From: an uncultured bacterium
GTDB taxonomy: Bacteria > Spirochaetota > UBA4802 > UB4802
Reading direction: 5' to 3'
DNA: 33,708 bases
NCBI GenBank assembly: GCA_937920495.1
Contig: CALEUQ010000019.1
Coordinates: 1-33,708 of the forward strand
How positions within the stretch are numbered: the first letter of the stretch is position 1; each line of letters begins with the position of its first letter. Positions 7,654-15,053 of this stretch are shown in pieces. The notes below the pieces were generated by a model. The model saw only the letters and a list, made by a program, of their open reading frames with translations. It ran no database searches and was not told where the DNA came from. The position numbers and the translations under genes are program-made.

Positions 7654-8680
7654 ATTTATGAAATAAACGAATATAATTCAAATGTACATCACAAATGTCA
7701 GTGTAAGATTATGCATTTTATTTTTCTTTTTGTCTTGATAATGTATTCTTTTCTCTTAATTAATAATGCATGGGGTTATTCATCTTTAAATTCAAACAAC
7801 CTGTATCTTACAACAGAAGCTGGCATAGGCTTTACTCAGGGTACACTTGGTGAATATGTATATGATAATAATAGAACATTGAGTAGACTAAACTGGAATC
7901 TTACATCTTTATGGTATAATACTTTTTCACTTGTGCTTGAGTACAATTCTTTTTTTGCCGGTGTTCAGTTTCACAATGGCATCAACACAGGAATAGTGGG
8001 CACAATAGATGATTCCGATTGGACAGATGATAACAATCCTCATATAAAAACACATTATTCAAAACATGATAATTATATTGAAAGATATAACTCGTACAAT
8101 TCTTACGCTGGATTACTACTTGATATAGATAACATTATTTGTTTTACGCCACACATAGGTTTTTTATACCGATCAATTAAGATGTCTGCACGCAATGGAT
8201 ATCTGGAATATCCACCAGGATCTCCAAAGATTCCTGTATATGGTGTCAAAGATTCCTGTATATGGTGTTGGGATTATATATGAGCAGATATACTATATCC
8301 CCTATTTATCGTTCTCTTCACAAATAAATGTTATAGACATTATAGCAATTTCTGCTGGCATATCGTTTAGTGTGTTTGCATTTGCTGAGGACATAGATAA
8401 CCATGTGCATCGCAATCCAGGTAATGATATAGATTTTTATGGTGACTACAACGGAATTATTTATTTTAATGCGCATGCAGGATGTACTGTGTCATTACGT
8501 GAAGCACTGAAGGTTGCGTTTACTTTACAATATGAATATGTACCTGAACAGAAAGGTGATACGTATTACATCAATACTTCAACAGGAATAAAATCTCAAG
8601 TTTTTAAAAATTCAGCAGGAATAAGATATTCAGTATATTCATTGCAATTTTCATTGCTATATACGTTGACACTATTATAA
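7651..8680 (+). pseudogene. Omptin-like outer-membrane protease, frameshifted by a 22-bp duplication
   Basis: The first part (7651-8283) has a hydrophobic leader (MHFIFLFVLIMYSFLLINNA) and then beta-barrel-like sequence. DSDWTDDNNPHIKTHYSKHD resembles the omptin active-site loop, which carries a catalytic aspartate pair. After the lesion the +1 frame continues to 8680 with EDIDNHVHR, resembling the second catalytic D-x-H loop of omptins, and a barrel-like end NSAGIRYSVYSLQFSLLYTL. Dropping one copy of an exact 22-base tandem repeat (8225-8268) joins the two halves into one frame of about 336 codons. Omptins are surface aspartyl-type proteases that cleave host or environmental peptides. The ATG at 7651 overlaps the upstream lipoprotein stop, so both probably formed one operon. 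Family assignment rests on the two motifs. Confidence 0.7.
8225..8268 (+). repeat. Exact 22-bp tandem duplication inside the omptin-like gene
   Basis: Two perfect adjacent copies of a 22-base unit (8225-8246 and 8247-8268) that begins CAAAGATTCC and ends ATATGGTGT. Because 22 is not a multiple of three, the extra copy shifts the frame and brings in a stop at 8281. The identity of the copies suggests a recent slippage event. Confidence 0.9.
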
Positions 8681-8699
8681 AGTCCAGCATGACTTTCAG

Positions 8700-8812
8700 T
8701 GGAGTCATTCTGAGCTTGACTCTGGCAATGGTCATTCCGGGCCTGACCCGGAATCTTAGATCCTGGATCGAGCCTGTCCCGATGTAAATCGGGAACCAGG
8801 ATAACTCGGTGA
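8700..8812. repeat. Intergenic palindromic repeat cluster, family B, copy 1
   Basis: Contains a perfect hairpin ATTCCGGG-CCTGA-CCCGGAAT (8734-8754) and a second stem CCCGAT-GTAA-ATCGGG (8778-8793). The second stem is nested inside an outer TCCTGG/CCAGGA pair (8761-8766 and 8796-8801). It is REP-like and more G+C-rich than its surroundings, and fills the gap between the omptin relic and the next gene. A shorter relative lies at 14731. It could also act as a transcription terminator or mRNA stabiliser. Confidence 0.75.
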
Positions 8813-8839
8813 TGAATATTCTACAAGGAGATTAAACAT

Positions 8840-9262
8840 ATGGATAGGATTAAATACAGAAAACTTAATAAATATAAATATCAACTTATGCAAGATTATT
8901 ACTATAAAACAAAGATAGTGCTCCTTAACGATACTGGTGTGCCAGACTTTGTGACTTTACGCAAAGACGGGCAATTGGAGATTTACAAAGGATATGCATG
9001 GGATGGGCCAAGCGGGCCTACAATTGATACCAAAGATTTTATGCGTGGGAGCCTTGTCCACGATGCATTGTATCAGCTTATACGTGAAGAAAAGATAGAT
9101 AAAAAATACAAAGAATATGCTGACAAACTTTTGCATGATATATGTATAGAAGATGGTATGAGCAAATTCAGAGCATGGTATGTGTACTGGGCAGTGAAGT
9201 TGTTTGGCACCGCAAAAAAGAATCCCGATGATACCAGCCAGGTAATTATAGAAGCACCATAG
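8840..9262 (+). CDS. DUF1353-like small protein
   Basis: A 140-residue soluble protein preceded by a good AAGGAG site ten bases upstream. The central segment GYAWDGPSGPTIDTKDFMRG followed by SLVHDALYQLIREE resembles DUF1353, a family found mostly in phages and prophages. In it a WDGxSxP-type turn is followed by a helix containing HDxLY. The C terminus has an amphipathic helix (FRAWYVYWAVKLFG). No phage genes are near, so it may be a domesticated or orphan copy. It converges on the lipoprotein gene at 9267 with only four bases between the stops. Function is unknown and the family name is from memory of the motif. Confidence 0.65.
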   Translation: MDRIKYRKLNKYKYQLMQDYYYKTKIVLLNDTGVPDFVTLRKDGQLEIYKGYAWDGPSGPTIDTKDFMRGSLVHDALYQLIREEKIDKKYKEYADKLLHDICIEDGMSKFRAWYVYWAVKLFGTAKKNPDDTSQVIIEAP

Positions 9263-9266
9263 TATA

Positions 9267-9608
9267 TTACTCTTTATATTTAATTACCTTACCTTTTATA
9301 TGCACTATGTTTATGGTGCCAACAATCCAGTACTGGCGTTGTATCCACCATGAAATTTCAATTAAATCGTCACCATTTTTTTGATTTATTGCATCTGAGA
9401 TAGCTCTGTCAAAGTTAGCCAGTGGTGTAACATTGAAAAACCATAAAAGATTGAAATTGCTGGTAAACGATTCGGCATCACCAAGGATTTCATATTCAAA
9501 AGATTTAAGTGGCCTGACGTGTGGTTCATATCCAGCAACATGCTGAGTGCTGATACAGCCTGAATATGCTATTATACAAAAAAACACAATACACAGTAAC
9601 TGTCGCAT
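9267..9608 (-). CDS. Small lipoprotein, paralogue of the upstream gene
   Basis: A 113-residue protein with a lipoprotein signal peptide (MRQLLCIVFFCIIAYSGC; the lipobox cysteine follows YSG). The mature part contains FNLLWFFNVTPLANFDRAIS, then DAINQKNGDDLIEISWWIQR, and ends in a beta-rich KGKVIKYKE. The pattern (short membrane-near strand, an A-I-x-x-x-N-G-D helix end, aromatic strand) closely parallels the neighbour at 9611, so the two are tandem paralogues. It starts two bases after that gene's stop, in one operon. They resemble the TRL-like small lipoproteins of spirochaetes and other diderms, whose role is unknown. Confidence 0.7.
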   Translation of the reverse strand: MRQLLCIVFFCIIAYSGCISTQHVAGYEPHVRPLKSFEYEILGDAESFTSNFNLLWFFNVTPLANFDRAISDAINQKNGDDLIEISWWIQRQYWIVGTINIVHIKGKVIKYKE

Positions 9609-9610
9609 AG

Positions 9611-9976
9611 CTACCTCTTTTTTGCTGGTTCTTTAGTTTCAAGCGGTGCTGTCTTTATCACCTGTCCTGTTACAATAACTTTAGTGACACTGAAAAGCAC
9701 AAAATAATACTGCTTTTCATACCAGCGTACATTAATGAGCGCATCACCATTCTTTGACTCGATAGCCTGGTTTATTGCTTTATCGATGTCAGGTCTGCCC
9801 ATTGACCACAAACCTAATAGCGACCACGACCAGTCACTGCCTTCAGCCTGACCAAGATTTTCAACCACGACACGGTTGTGAAGAGGAGTGGAAGATGCTG
9901 TCATCCCCATAGGAGTGACACATCCAGTCAAAAAACTTATGGCCATGATTATGAAAATGTATACTATTTTTTTCAT
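9611..9976 (-). CDS. Small TRL-like lipoprotein
   Basis: A 121-residue protein with a typical lipoprotein leader (MKKIVYIFIIMAISFLTGC, lipobox LTGC). After the lipid anchor come NRVVVENLGQAEGSDWSWSL and LLGLWSMGRPDIDKAINQAI, then ESKNGDALINVRWYEKQYYF. The glycine-tryptophan-rich segment followed by an AI-helix and NGDALI resembles TRL-like lipoproteins. It is the first gene of a two-gene unit with its shorter paralogue. The ATG is preceded by AAAGGAG. The protein probably sits in the outer membrane after Lol sorting; its function is unknown. Confidence 0.7.
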   Translation of the reverse strand: MKKIVYIFIIMAISFLTGCVTPMGMTASSTPLHNRVVVENLGQAEGSDWSWSLLGLWSMGRPDIDKAINQAIESKNGDALINVRWYEKQYYFVLFSVTKVIVTGQVIKTAPLETKEPAKKR

Positions 9977-10046
9977 ACTATGACTCCTTTCACAAAGATA
10001 TATTCACCACACTTTTTTCACAAATAAGTGGTGTACGATAATCATT

Positions 10047-12437
10047 TTAGAATTTAATCTCAACTCCAAAATTTGGGATCAAACTTAATCCCTCTTGTGC
10101 TTTTAATTTTGGATTATCATCACCGTAAGGTTTATGATAATTCCAGGCTAAATCATTTTTAGGCTTATAATTATAAATATTAATGACTTCAATATACCAT
10201 GATACATAACCCCACTCATGATTGGTTTTATGACTGTATCGCACATCTAATCGGTGTTCCCATGGAAAATACTTTGTATGTGTACGAGAATAATCATATA
10301 TGGGGACATATCTCCCTGAATTATCAGGGCTTTCATCAGAACCAATAACCGGTGTATATGGAAAACCACTGTATGCCTGAAAGCGAGCGCTAAGAGTATG
10401 TGAACCAAACGTATAGCCAATTACCATCTTAAGTGAATGTGGTTGTTCATACGAAAAAGTAAACCATCTGTCAGCATATGGGTCGGTAGATGCACCAGTT
10501 TTAAATCTGGACCTGGTATATGTATAATCAATCCATCCAAAAAAACCATCAGCATTTTCTTCCTGATCAATTCGTATTAGCAACTCAACACCATGCGTTT
10601 TTAGCTTTCCACAGCTTCTTCCTTCCCGTATAAGATTATTTGACGCATCCTTTTCTGGATCGTCCTGATACAGGTCTTTGAAATAATTATAAAAGCCTTC
10701 TGCTTTTATTGTTATGAGCCCTAGTTTCTGTTCAATACTTATTGCATTATGATATGCTCTTTGAGGTTTGTATTCATCTCCCGCTCCTGCTAAATTTGGT
10801 GAAAAGTTAAAAAGATTTGAGTTTGTCTGGATGAAACCAGAATATTTACCCGTTGCATAGGATATTGTAGTTTCTGTGGGGAATTCACAGCTTGCCATAA
10901 AACGAGGATCTACTGTTTGTTGTTGTGTGCGTGTCAAATAGTCCGTGCGTATTCCTGGTAAAAGCGTCAAACCACCAAACATAAATTTCTGCTCAGCATA
11001 TGCACCTATTACGTGATTATTAAATTTCTGTCCTAAAGGAACTTTGGTAAATAAATCAGGATCACCAAAATTTGGAATATCATATAAAGGCCTGCTTGCA
11101 ACCAGCGTATACCCGTCATTAGTAAAATGATATAATGTGTATTCTAACGCTCCACGGAACTGCGCGTGATCTTTCCACCATTCATATTTTACTTTTTCTT
11201 TTGCACCATATACGTATGGTTTTGCAATAACTGTTAGATCTTTAACCCAGTCAGCTGCATTGTTCGAAGGAATATTGAGATAGTTGTAGCTATTTGTGAG
11301 TGAACCAAATATCACCATTGTGTTTTCAAAGCCACTTACAGGCTGCCAGCGGTAATATAAACCTAATGCATGTGAGCCTAAATTATTTTTAAATTCAAAT
11401 GAAGCAAGCAGTGGATCCACTTCTTCAGGAGGAGTTGTTTCATTTATAAATTTTATATAATCATACGCTCCAAAAAACAATAGTGTTATGGATTGAGTTT
11501 TTGAAAAATAATATTTAGCTTTAAACTGATAATCCCAGTATTCAGGTACCGACTCAATTTCATCGCCGGTGAGCAGTTTGTATATTGCAGGTACAAATAA
11601 AGACAAATATGCATAGCGCCCGGATACTATCCAGTAGCCTTTGTTTATTTCCTGCTTTGTTTCTTCATTATATTCTGTTACCGGTGACTTGAGTAAAATG
11701 TTGGATGAAATTAATCCAACATCAGCAGAACCGCCAAACTCCCCCACGGTGTCAATTGTGTTTATTGCAATGACCGGACCAATGGCATTGGCATACGGTG
11801 CTGGAAAACTTGAAGAATACAGGTCAATTTCACTCATCAGGTCATTGTTGATTATGGAATGAATAGCTCCAAAATGTTGGGGGTTATATACGGGTATATC
11901 ATCAATAAAATAACCATTGAAGCTGGGATCAGCACCTCTGATAACTAAAGGCCCAAAAAAACCACCGGTGCGTATTACTCCTGGCAGGGATGTCAATGCA
12001 TTTAATGAATCTCCAAATGATGCTGGTACTGCTTTTAAGTCTTTTACGGTGAGTGTATATCGTGATATTTTTTGTATATCACGCTCGCCAGTTATGGTTA
12101 ATGCAGATCCTTTGATGGCTAACGGTTGGAGCACAATATCTTTTTGCATTACACCATTTATTGTCAACGTTAATGTCAGGGTTTTAAAACCAGGTGATGA
12201 AATGATACAGGTGTAGACACCCGGGTTTTTAACCTGAATGGCGTATGAGCCATCTGCTTTTGTATAAAACTTCTGTTTAATTTCAGGTATGGCTATGGTT
12301 GCAAATTCAACCGGCTTTTTGGTGGCCTGCGAATATATTGTTCCCTGTATGCCATATTGATTTTGTCCGTAGGCAACGGTGATTATGCCGGTAACTATCG
12401 CCCATAATGATATAAAATTTGATAATATCTTAATCAT
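10047..12437 (-). CDS. TonB-dependent outer-membrane receptor with carboxypeptidase-like N-terminal domain
   Basis: A 796-residue outer-membrane transporter. The start at 12437 was chosen because it opens a signal peptide (MIKILSNFISLWAIVTGI, cleavage after AYG). The upstream extension to 12581 would run through a repeat and the end of tonB. After the leader comes a carboxypeptidase-regulatory-like beta-sandwich (GTIYSQATKKPVEFATIAIP to FKTLTL). The plug domain follows, with SFGDSLNALTSLPGVIRTGG and FGPLVIRGADPSFNGYFIDD, then a long barrel rich in aromatic strands ending in phenylalanine (NFGVEIKF). It is the last gene of the exbB-exbD-exbD-tonB operon, so its energising machinery is supplied locally. 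The ligand is not predictable; no metal or haem motif stands out. Confidence 0.93.
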   Translation of the reverse strand: MIKILSNFISLWAIVTGIITVAYGQNQYGIQGTIYSQATKKPVEFATIAIPEIKQKFYTKADGSYAIQVKNPGVYTCIISSPGFKTLTLTLTINGVMQKDIVLQPLAIKGSALTITGERDIQKISRYTLTVKDLKAVPASFGDSLNALTSLPGVIRTGGFFGPLVIRGADPSFNGYFIDDIPVYNPQHFGAIHSIINNDLMSEIDLYSSSFPAPYANAIGPVIAINTIDTVGEFGGSADVGLISSNILLKSPVTEYNEETKQEINKGYWIVSGRYAYLSLFVPAIYKLLTGDEIESVPEYWDYQFKAKYYFSKTQSITLLFFGAYDYIKFINETTPPEEVDPLLASFEFKNNLGSHALGLYYRWQPVSGFENTMVIFGSLTNSYNYLNIPSNNAADWVKDLTVIAKPYVYGAKEKVKYEWWKDHAQFRGALEYTLYHFTNDGYTLVASRPLYDIPNFGDPDLFTKVPLGQKFNNHVIGAYAEQKFMFGGLTLLPGIRTDYLTRTQQQTVDPRFMASCEFPTETTISYATGKYSGFIQTNSNLFNFSPNLAGAGDEYKPQRAYHNAISIEQKLGLITIKAEGFYNYFKDLYQDDPEKDASNNLIREGRSCGKLKTHGVELLIRIDQEENADGFFGWIDYTYTRSRFKTGASTDPYADRWFTFSYEQPHSLKMVIGYTFGSHTLSARFQAYSGFPYTPVIGSDESPDNSGRYVPIYDYSRTHTKYFPWEHRLDVRYSHKTNHEWGYVSWYIEVINIYNYKPKNDLAWNYHKPYGDDNPKLKAQEGLSLIPNFGVEIKF
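12393..12403 (-). repeat. Copy of the dispersed 11-mer GGGCGATAGTT
   Basis: A perfect copy on the minus strand within the receptor leader, where it encodes part of WAIVTG. The gene reads AACTATCGCCC on the plus strand here. Confidence 0.7.
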
Positions 12438-12444
12438 TTTACAC

Positions 12445-12530
12445 GATGTATTCCTTAAATAAAATTTATGAACAAAATAAACATATTGAACACCCTCGAC
12501 GCCTAAGGCGGGGTGTTCACCGTTATTATT
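12445..12530 (-). repeat. Palindromic intergenic repeat family A, copy 3
   Basis: Inverted relative to the other copies. The hairpin (12487-12519; arms TGAACACC and GGTGTTCA) is followed, reading on the minus strand, by ATATGTTTATTTTGTTCATAAATTTTATTTAAGGAATACATCG. That stretch is given here only to show the match; it spans 12447-12489. The element fills the gap between tonB and the receptor gene and its left end covers the tonB stop codon. Its right end places AAGGA just upstream of the receptor ATG, so it may influence receptor translation or expression relative to tonB. Confidence 0.75.
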
Positions 12531-13158
12531 CCAGTTTGAATTGCATTGGTAGCTCCATTTTAATTGCAACCCGCTGCCCATTGATAACAGGCGGTGTAAA
12601 GCGTGCCTGCGTAAGTATTGAATATGCTGCTTTTGAAAATTCTTTGCTCAAAAATGTATATTGCTCTGGTGGTAAATCTTTTGATAATCGTATAGAAAGC
12701 ACCTGAACGCCAGTAACCTTGCCGTCAGGAGCTATGATAATTTCTACGTTTACATTGGCTTCGATGTTCTTTTCGCGTGCACTTTGCGGATAAATTTTCT
12801 TAAGGCCGCCAATTGGCCGTGGCGGCACAATGTTTGGATTAAAAGAAATATCATATACCTCAGATTCATCAGATAGCCCTACAGCCCTGTCGGTTGCTGA
12901 CGCGATTGTCTGGCCCGTGGTGGTTGAAATATCTTTGGTGGCTATTCGCTTTGATTGGGCACTTACAGTTTCAATATTTATAAATTCCAGCGAATCACTG
13001 ATTTCAGGCATGTCGGCAACATAAATAGGAGCTGTAAAGAAAAGGGTAAATGCTGCCAGTAAAGTTGAAAGTATAGATGAAAAAATATACGGGTGCTTCT
13101 GCTGAAAATCCATTATCGATTGTTTGTTTAAACGTATTGTATGTACGATTGATGCCAT
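12526..13158 (-). CDS. tonB: Energy transducer TonB
   Basis: A 210-residue protein with one N-terminal membrane anchor (about residues 22-44, YIFSSILSTLLAAFTLFF). A periplasmic linker follows, and then a TonB C-terminal domain (about 112-210) containing YPQSAREKNIEANVNVEI and FTPPVINGQRVAIKMELP. TonB couples the proton-motive force harvested by ExbB/ExbD to outer-membrane receptors. The linker is short and poor in the proline-lysine repeats seen in enterobacterial TonB. Its start overlaps the exbD stop (TAATG), and its stop lies inside a palindromic repeat that separates it from the receptor. Confidence 0.9.
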   Translation of the reverse strand: MASIVHTIRLNKQSIMDFQQKHPYIFSSILSTLLAAFTLFFTAPIYVADMPEISDSLEFINIETVSAQSKRIATKDISTTTGQTIASATDRAVGLSDESEVYDISFNPNIVPPRPIGGLKKIYPQSAREKNIEANVNVEIIIAPDGKVTGVQVLSIRLSKDLPPEQYTFLSKEFSKAAYSILTQARFTPPVINGQRVAIKMELPMQFKLE

Positions 13159-13562
13159 TACTTTTCTTCCCGTGGTTGAGAAATAAATACAACATTTAAG
13201 AAATCGTACTGTCGTAATACATCAAGAACGTTTGCAACAATGGAATAGTTAAGATCTTTATCTGCTGTTATTGACACTATCCTGTCCTTTTCATTCTGGC
13301 GTATTGCTAACTGGTCTTTAATATCTTCAATGGATGATTCTTTACCGTCAAAATACAGAGTGCCTTCCTTTGATATGGAAATATAAAGGCTATCCTGTTC
13401 TGCGCCCTGTGTAACTGCTTCCGGAAGCTCAACGGTTACACCTTTTGGTGGTTCTGTTGACGTTGTTGCCATAAAAAATACTAAAAGAAGCATCGCCATA
13501 TCTGCAGCAGATGCACCTAAAGAAAACGAACGTAATTTTTTTAAGAAAGGGCTCTGTAACAT
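13158..13562 (-). CDS. exbD: Biopolymer transport protein ExbD/TolR (second copy)
   Basis: A 134-residue inner-membrane protein with one N-terminal membrane helix (AADMAMLLLVFFMATT). It carries the conserved intramembrane aspartate (D21) that takes part in proton translocation. The periplasmic domain begins VTVELPEA and contains ISITADKDLNYSIVANVLDV, typical of the ExbD/TolR fold. It follows another exbD gene with a two-base gap and overlaps tonB by one base. The two ExbD proteins differ in sequence, so they may form a mixed ExbD dimer inside the ExbB pentamer; that is inference. Confidence 0.88.
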   Translation of the reverse strand: MLQSPFLKKLRSFSLGASAADMAMLLLVFFMATTSTEPPKGVTVELPEAVTQGAEQDSLYISISKEGTLYFDGKESSIEDIKDQLAIRQNEKDRIVSITADKDLNYSIVANVLDVLRQYDFLNVVFISQPREEK

Positions 13563-13564
13563 AT

Positions 13565-13987
13565 CTAAGACTCATTATATTTTAATGAAATTTTTGATAA
13601 ACCACTTTCACGAATGGCACTTAACGTATCTACAAGTCTTTCGTATTTGATATCAGGCTTCATATGGATTATAGAGACAGCATCTTTTGTTTGCGATTTG
13701 CGTAACTCTAAATATTGTAAAAGTTCTTTTCTGTTTAATGCCCTGCCATCAACAATAAAACCATTGTTTTGTGGGTAAATTTCAATAACCTGAGATAAAT
13801 CAACCTTAACTGTTCCTGCAGTTAACGATGGAAGGCTTAAGAATACGCCCTGGCGGATAATGAATGAAGCGGTAACAATAAAAAATATCAAAAGATTAAA
13901 CGATAAATCTGCAATGGGCGTTGTGTCAAAGTCAATGAGCCGTGACTGTTTTTCACGTGATTTTTGCTTACCGAAAAGCCAGTACAT
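13565..13987 (-). CDS. exbD: Biopolymer transport protein ExbD/TolR (first copy)
   Basis: A 140-residue inner-membrane protein with a basic cytoplasmic N terminus. The membrane helix is ADLSFNLLIFFIVTASFII, with the conserved aspartate at D27 preceded by TPI, as in classical ExbD. The periplasmic part includes FLSLPSLTAG, IEIYPQNNGFIVDGR and a C-terminal LVDTLSAIRESGLSKISL, typical of the family. It overlaps exbB by one base (TAATG) and is followed by the second exbD. The proteins act with ExbB as the proton-driven motor for TonB. Confidence 0.9.
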   Translation of the reverse strand: MYWLFGKQKSREKQSRLIDFDTTPIADLSFNLLIFFIVTASFIIRQGVFLSLPSLTAGTVKVDLSQVIEIYPQNNGFIVDGRALNRKELLQYLELRKSQTKDAVSIIHMKPDIKYERLVDTLSAIRESGLSKISLKYNES

Positions 13988-14631
13988 TATACACCTGCCA
14001 GTGTTGTGGTACTTTCAATCTGCGAATAACGTGGAAGTTGTTTTGTTTTTTGGATAATAAGTTCTGATGCTTTTGCATACACATTTTGCAATATATGCAC
14101 AAAGAAATGATAAAATGCCAGAGTAGGGACAGCAATGGATAATCCGCCCGCAGTGGTGATAAGGGCAATCTGTATTCCCACGGCAACTACTTTTGCATTG
14201 ACGGTTGTTGCTGCTGCAATTGACGCAAACGCTGCAATCATTCCCTGTACGGTTCCAAAGAATCCAATAATTGGCGATAAATTGCCAACCGCATTCAGGA
14301 GCACCAATCCTTTTTCAAGCTCGTTGTAGTACACTTGCATATTTTTTTCCAGATCATCGATTGCTTCTTCACGATATTTGTACGTGTTTTGATTTAAAAG
14401 CTGAGTAATCTTATTTTCCAGATGTGCAGTATTCCATATTTTGATTTTAAAATAATATATGGCGCGTTCAATAATTATGGTAGTGCCTATGATGCCTAAA
14501 AATAATATTGGCCACATCAAAATGCCGCCCTGTTTAAATGTGGTCCATAAATTGGATGAGTTGGGCGATAGTTCCTGTGCAAATACTGGTTGACTGCAAA
14601 TAAAAATACAGATGGCAAATACTCGTTTCAT
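13987..14631 (-). CDS. exbB: Biopolymer transport protein ExbB (MotA/TolQ/ExbB family)
   Basis: A 214-residue polytopic inner-membrane protein and the first gene of the TonB operon. It opens with a signal-peptide-like segment (MKRVFAICIFICSQPVFA). Membrane helix one is at about residues 35-55 (GGILMWPILFLGIIGTTIII), then a cytoplasmic helical region. The paired helices of the proton channel follow, with LNAVGNLSPIIGFFGTVQGM and LITTAGGLSIAVPTLAFYHF, both family signatures. A GAGG site precedes the ATG. ExbB forms a pentamer around the ExbD helices. The extra N-terminal leader is seen in many Bacteroidetes and spirochaete ExbB proteins. Confidence 0.92.
   Translation of the reverse strand: MKRVFAICIFICSQPVFAQELSPNSSNLWTTFKQGGILMWPILFLGIIGTTIIIERAIYYFKIKIWNTAHLENKITQLLNQNTYKYREEAIDDLEKNMQVYYNELEKGLVLLNAVGNLSPIIGFFGTVQGMIAAFASIAAATTVNAKVVAVGIQIALITTAGGLSIAVPTLAFYHFFVHILQNVYAKASELIIQKTKQLPRYSQIESTTTLAGV
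14563..14573 (+). repeat. Copy of the dispersed 11-mer GGGCGATAGTT
   Basis: A perfect plus-strand copy inside exbB, antisense to the gene, where it covers codons of LSPNSS. Confidence 0.7.
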
Positions 14632-14730
14632 AGAAACCTCGTAGTGAAAAACATTGTAATATTTTCGTAATCGATATTAAACATATTCCATTATTATACT
14701 TATATCAATATTTTTTTATTTCGTCGTTGC

Positions 14731-14822
14731 AAAATTCCCGACGATAGTCGGGAACCTGTCCCGACGATAGTCGGGAACCTGGATGACATATTGGTGCCAT
14801 TTTGAGATTGACTCAGAATCTG
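14731..14822. repeat. Intergenic repeat family B, copy 2, with a 23-bp tandem duplication
   Basis: Two perfect adjacent 23-base units (14736-14758 and 14759-14781), each containing the stem CCCGAC-GATA-GTCGGG and ending GGAACCTG. The ending matches the GGGAACCAGGAT part of the repeat at 8778. The remaining tail (TTTTGAGATTGACTCAGAAT) resembles TCTGAGCTTGACTC at 8709. The gap between exbB and the epimerase (14632-15053) otherwise holds only A+T-rich sequence and a 73-codon ORF (14827-15048) with no ribosome site, which I do not call. Confidence 0.7.
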
Positions 14823-15053
14823 TAGAATGATACTTTTTATTTTTACTACACAATTTTTAGATGACAACCGTGTAAGCCTTTATTATGTGTGCTATTGTAT
14901 TTTGTACTGTTTCCTTCATATAGTGTATTTACTGTTGACAGTAAAACAGTATATAAATAGCAACAAATGCATGAATACAATATCAAATAGAGTACTTTCC
15001 CGTATAATCAGGTGGGCGTGTACTCTTAATCAAAAAACATTCAGGTGACACTA

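Noticed and set aside
8734..8754. Perfect hairpin as a rho-independent terminator
   Set aside because: It is not followed by a T-run and is embedded in a repeated cluster, so I list it as a repeat, although it may still affect transcription.
12438..12581. N-terminal extension of the TonB-dependent receptor to 12581
   Set aside because: It would be translated from a palindromic repeat and the tonB end, and the signal peptide begins only at 12437.
14742..14771. CGATAGT in the family B repeat as further copies of the dispersed octamer
   Set aside because: These are ACGATAGT within a hairpin and arise from the repeat unit; they lack the leading G and were not counted.
14827..15048. 73-codon hydrophobic ORF before the epimerase
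   Set aside because: No ribosome site, biased composition from A+T-rich DNA, and it overlaps the start region of the well-supported epimerase gene.
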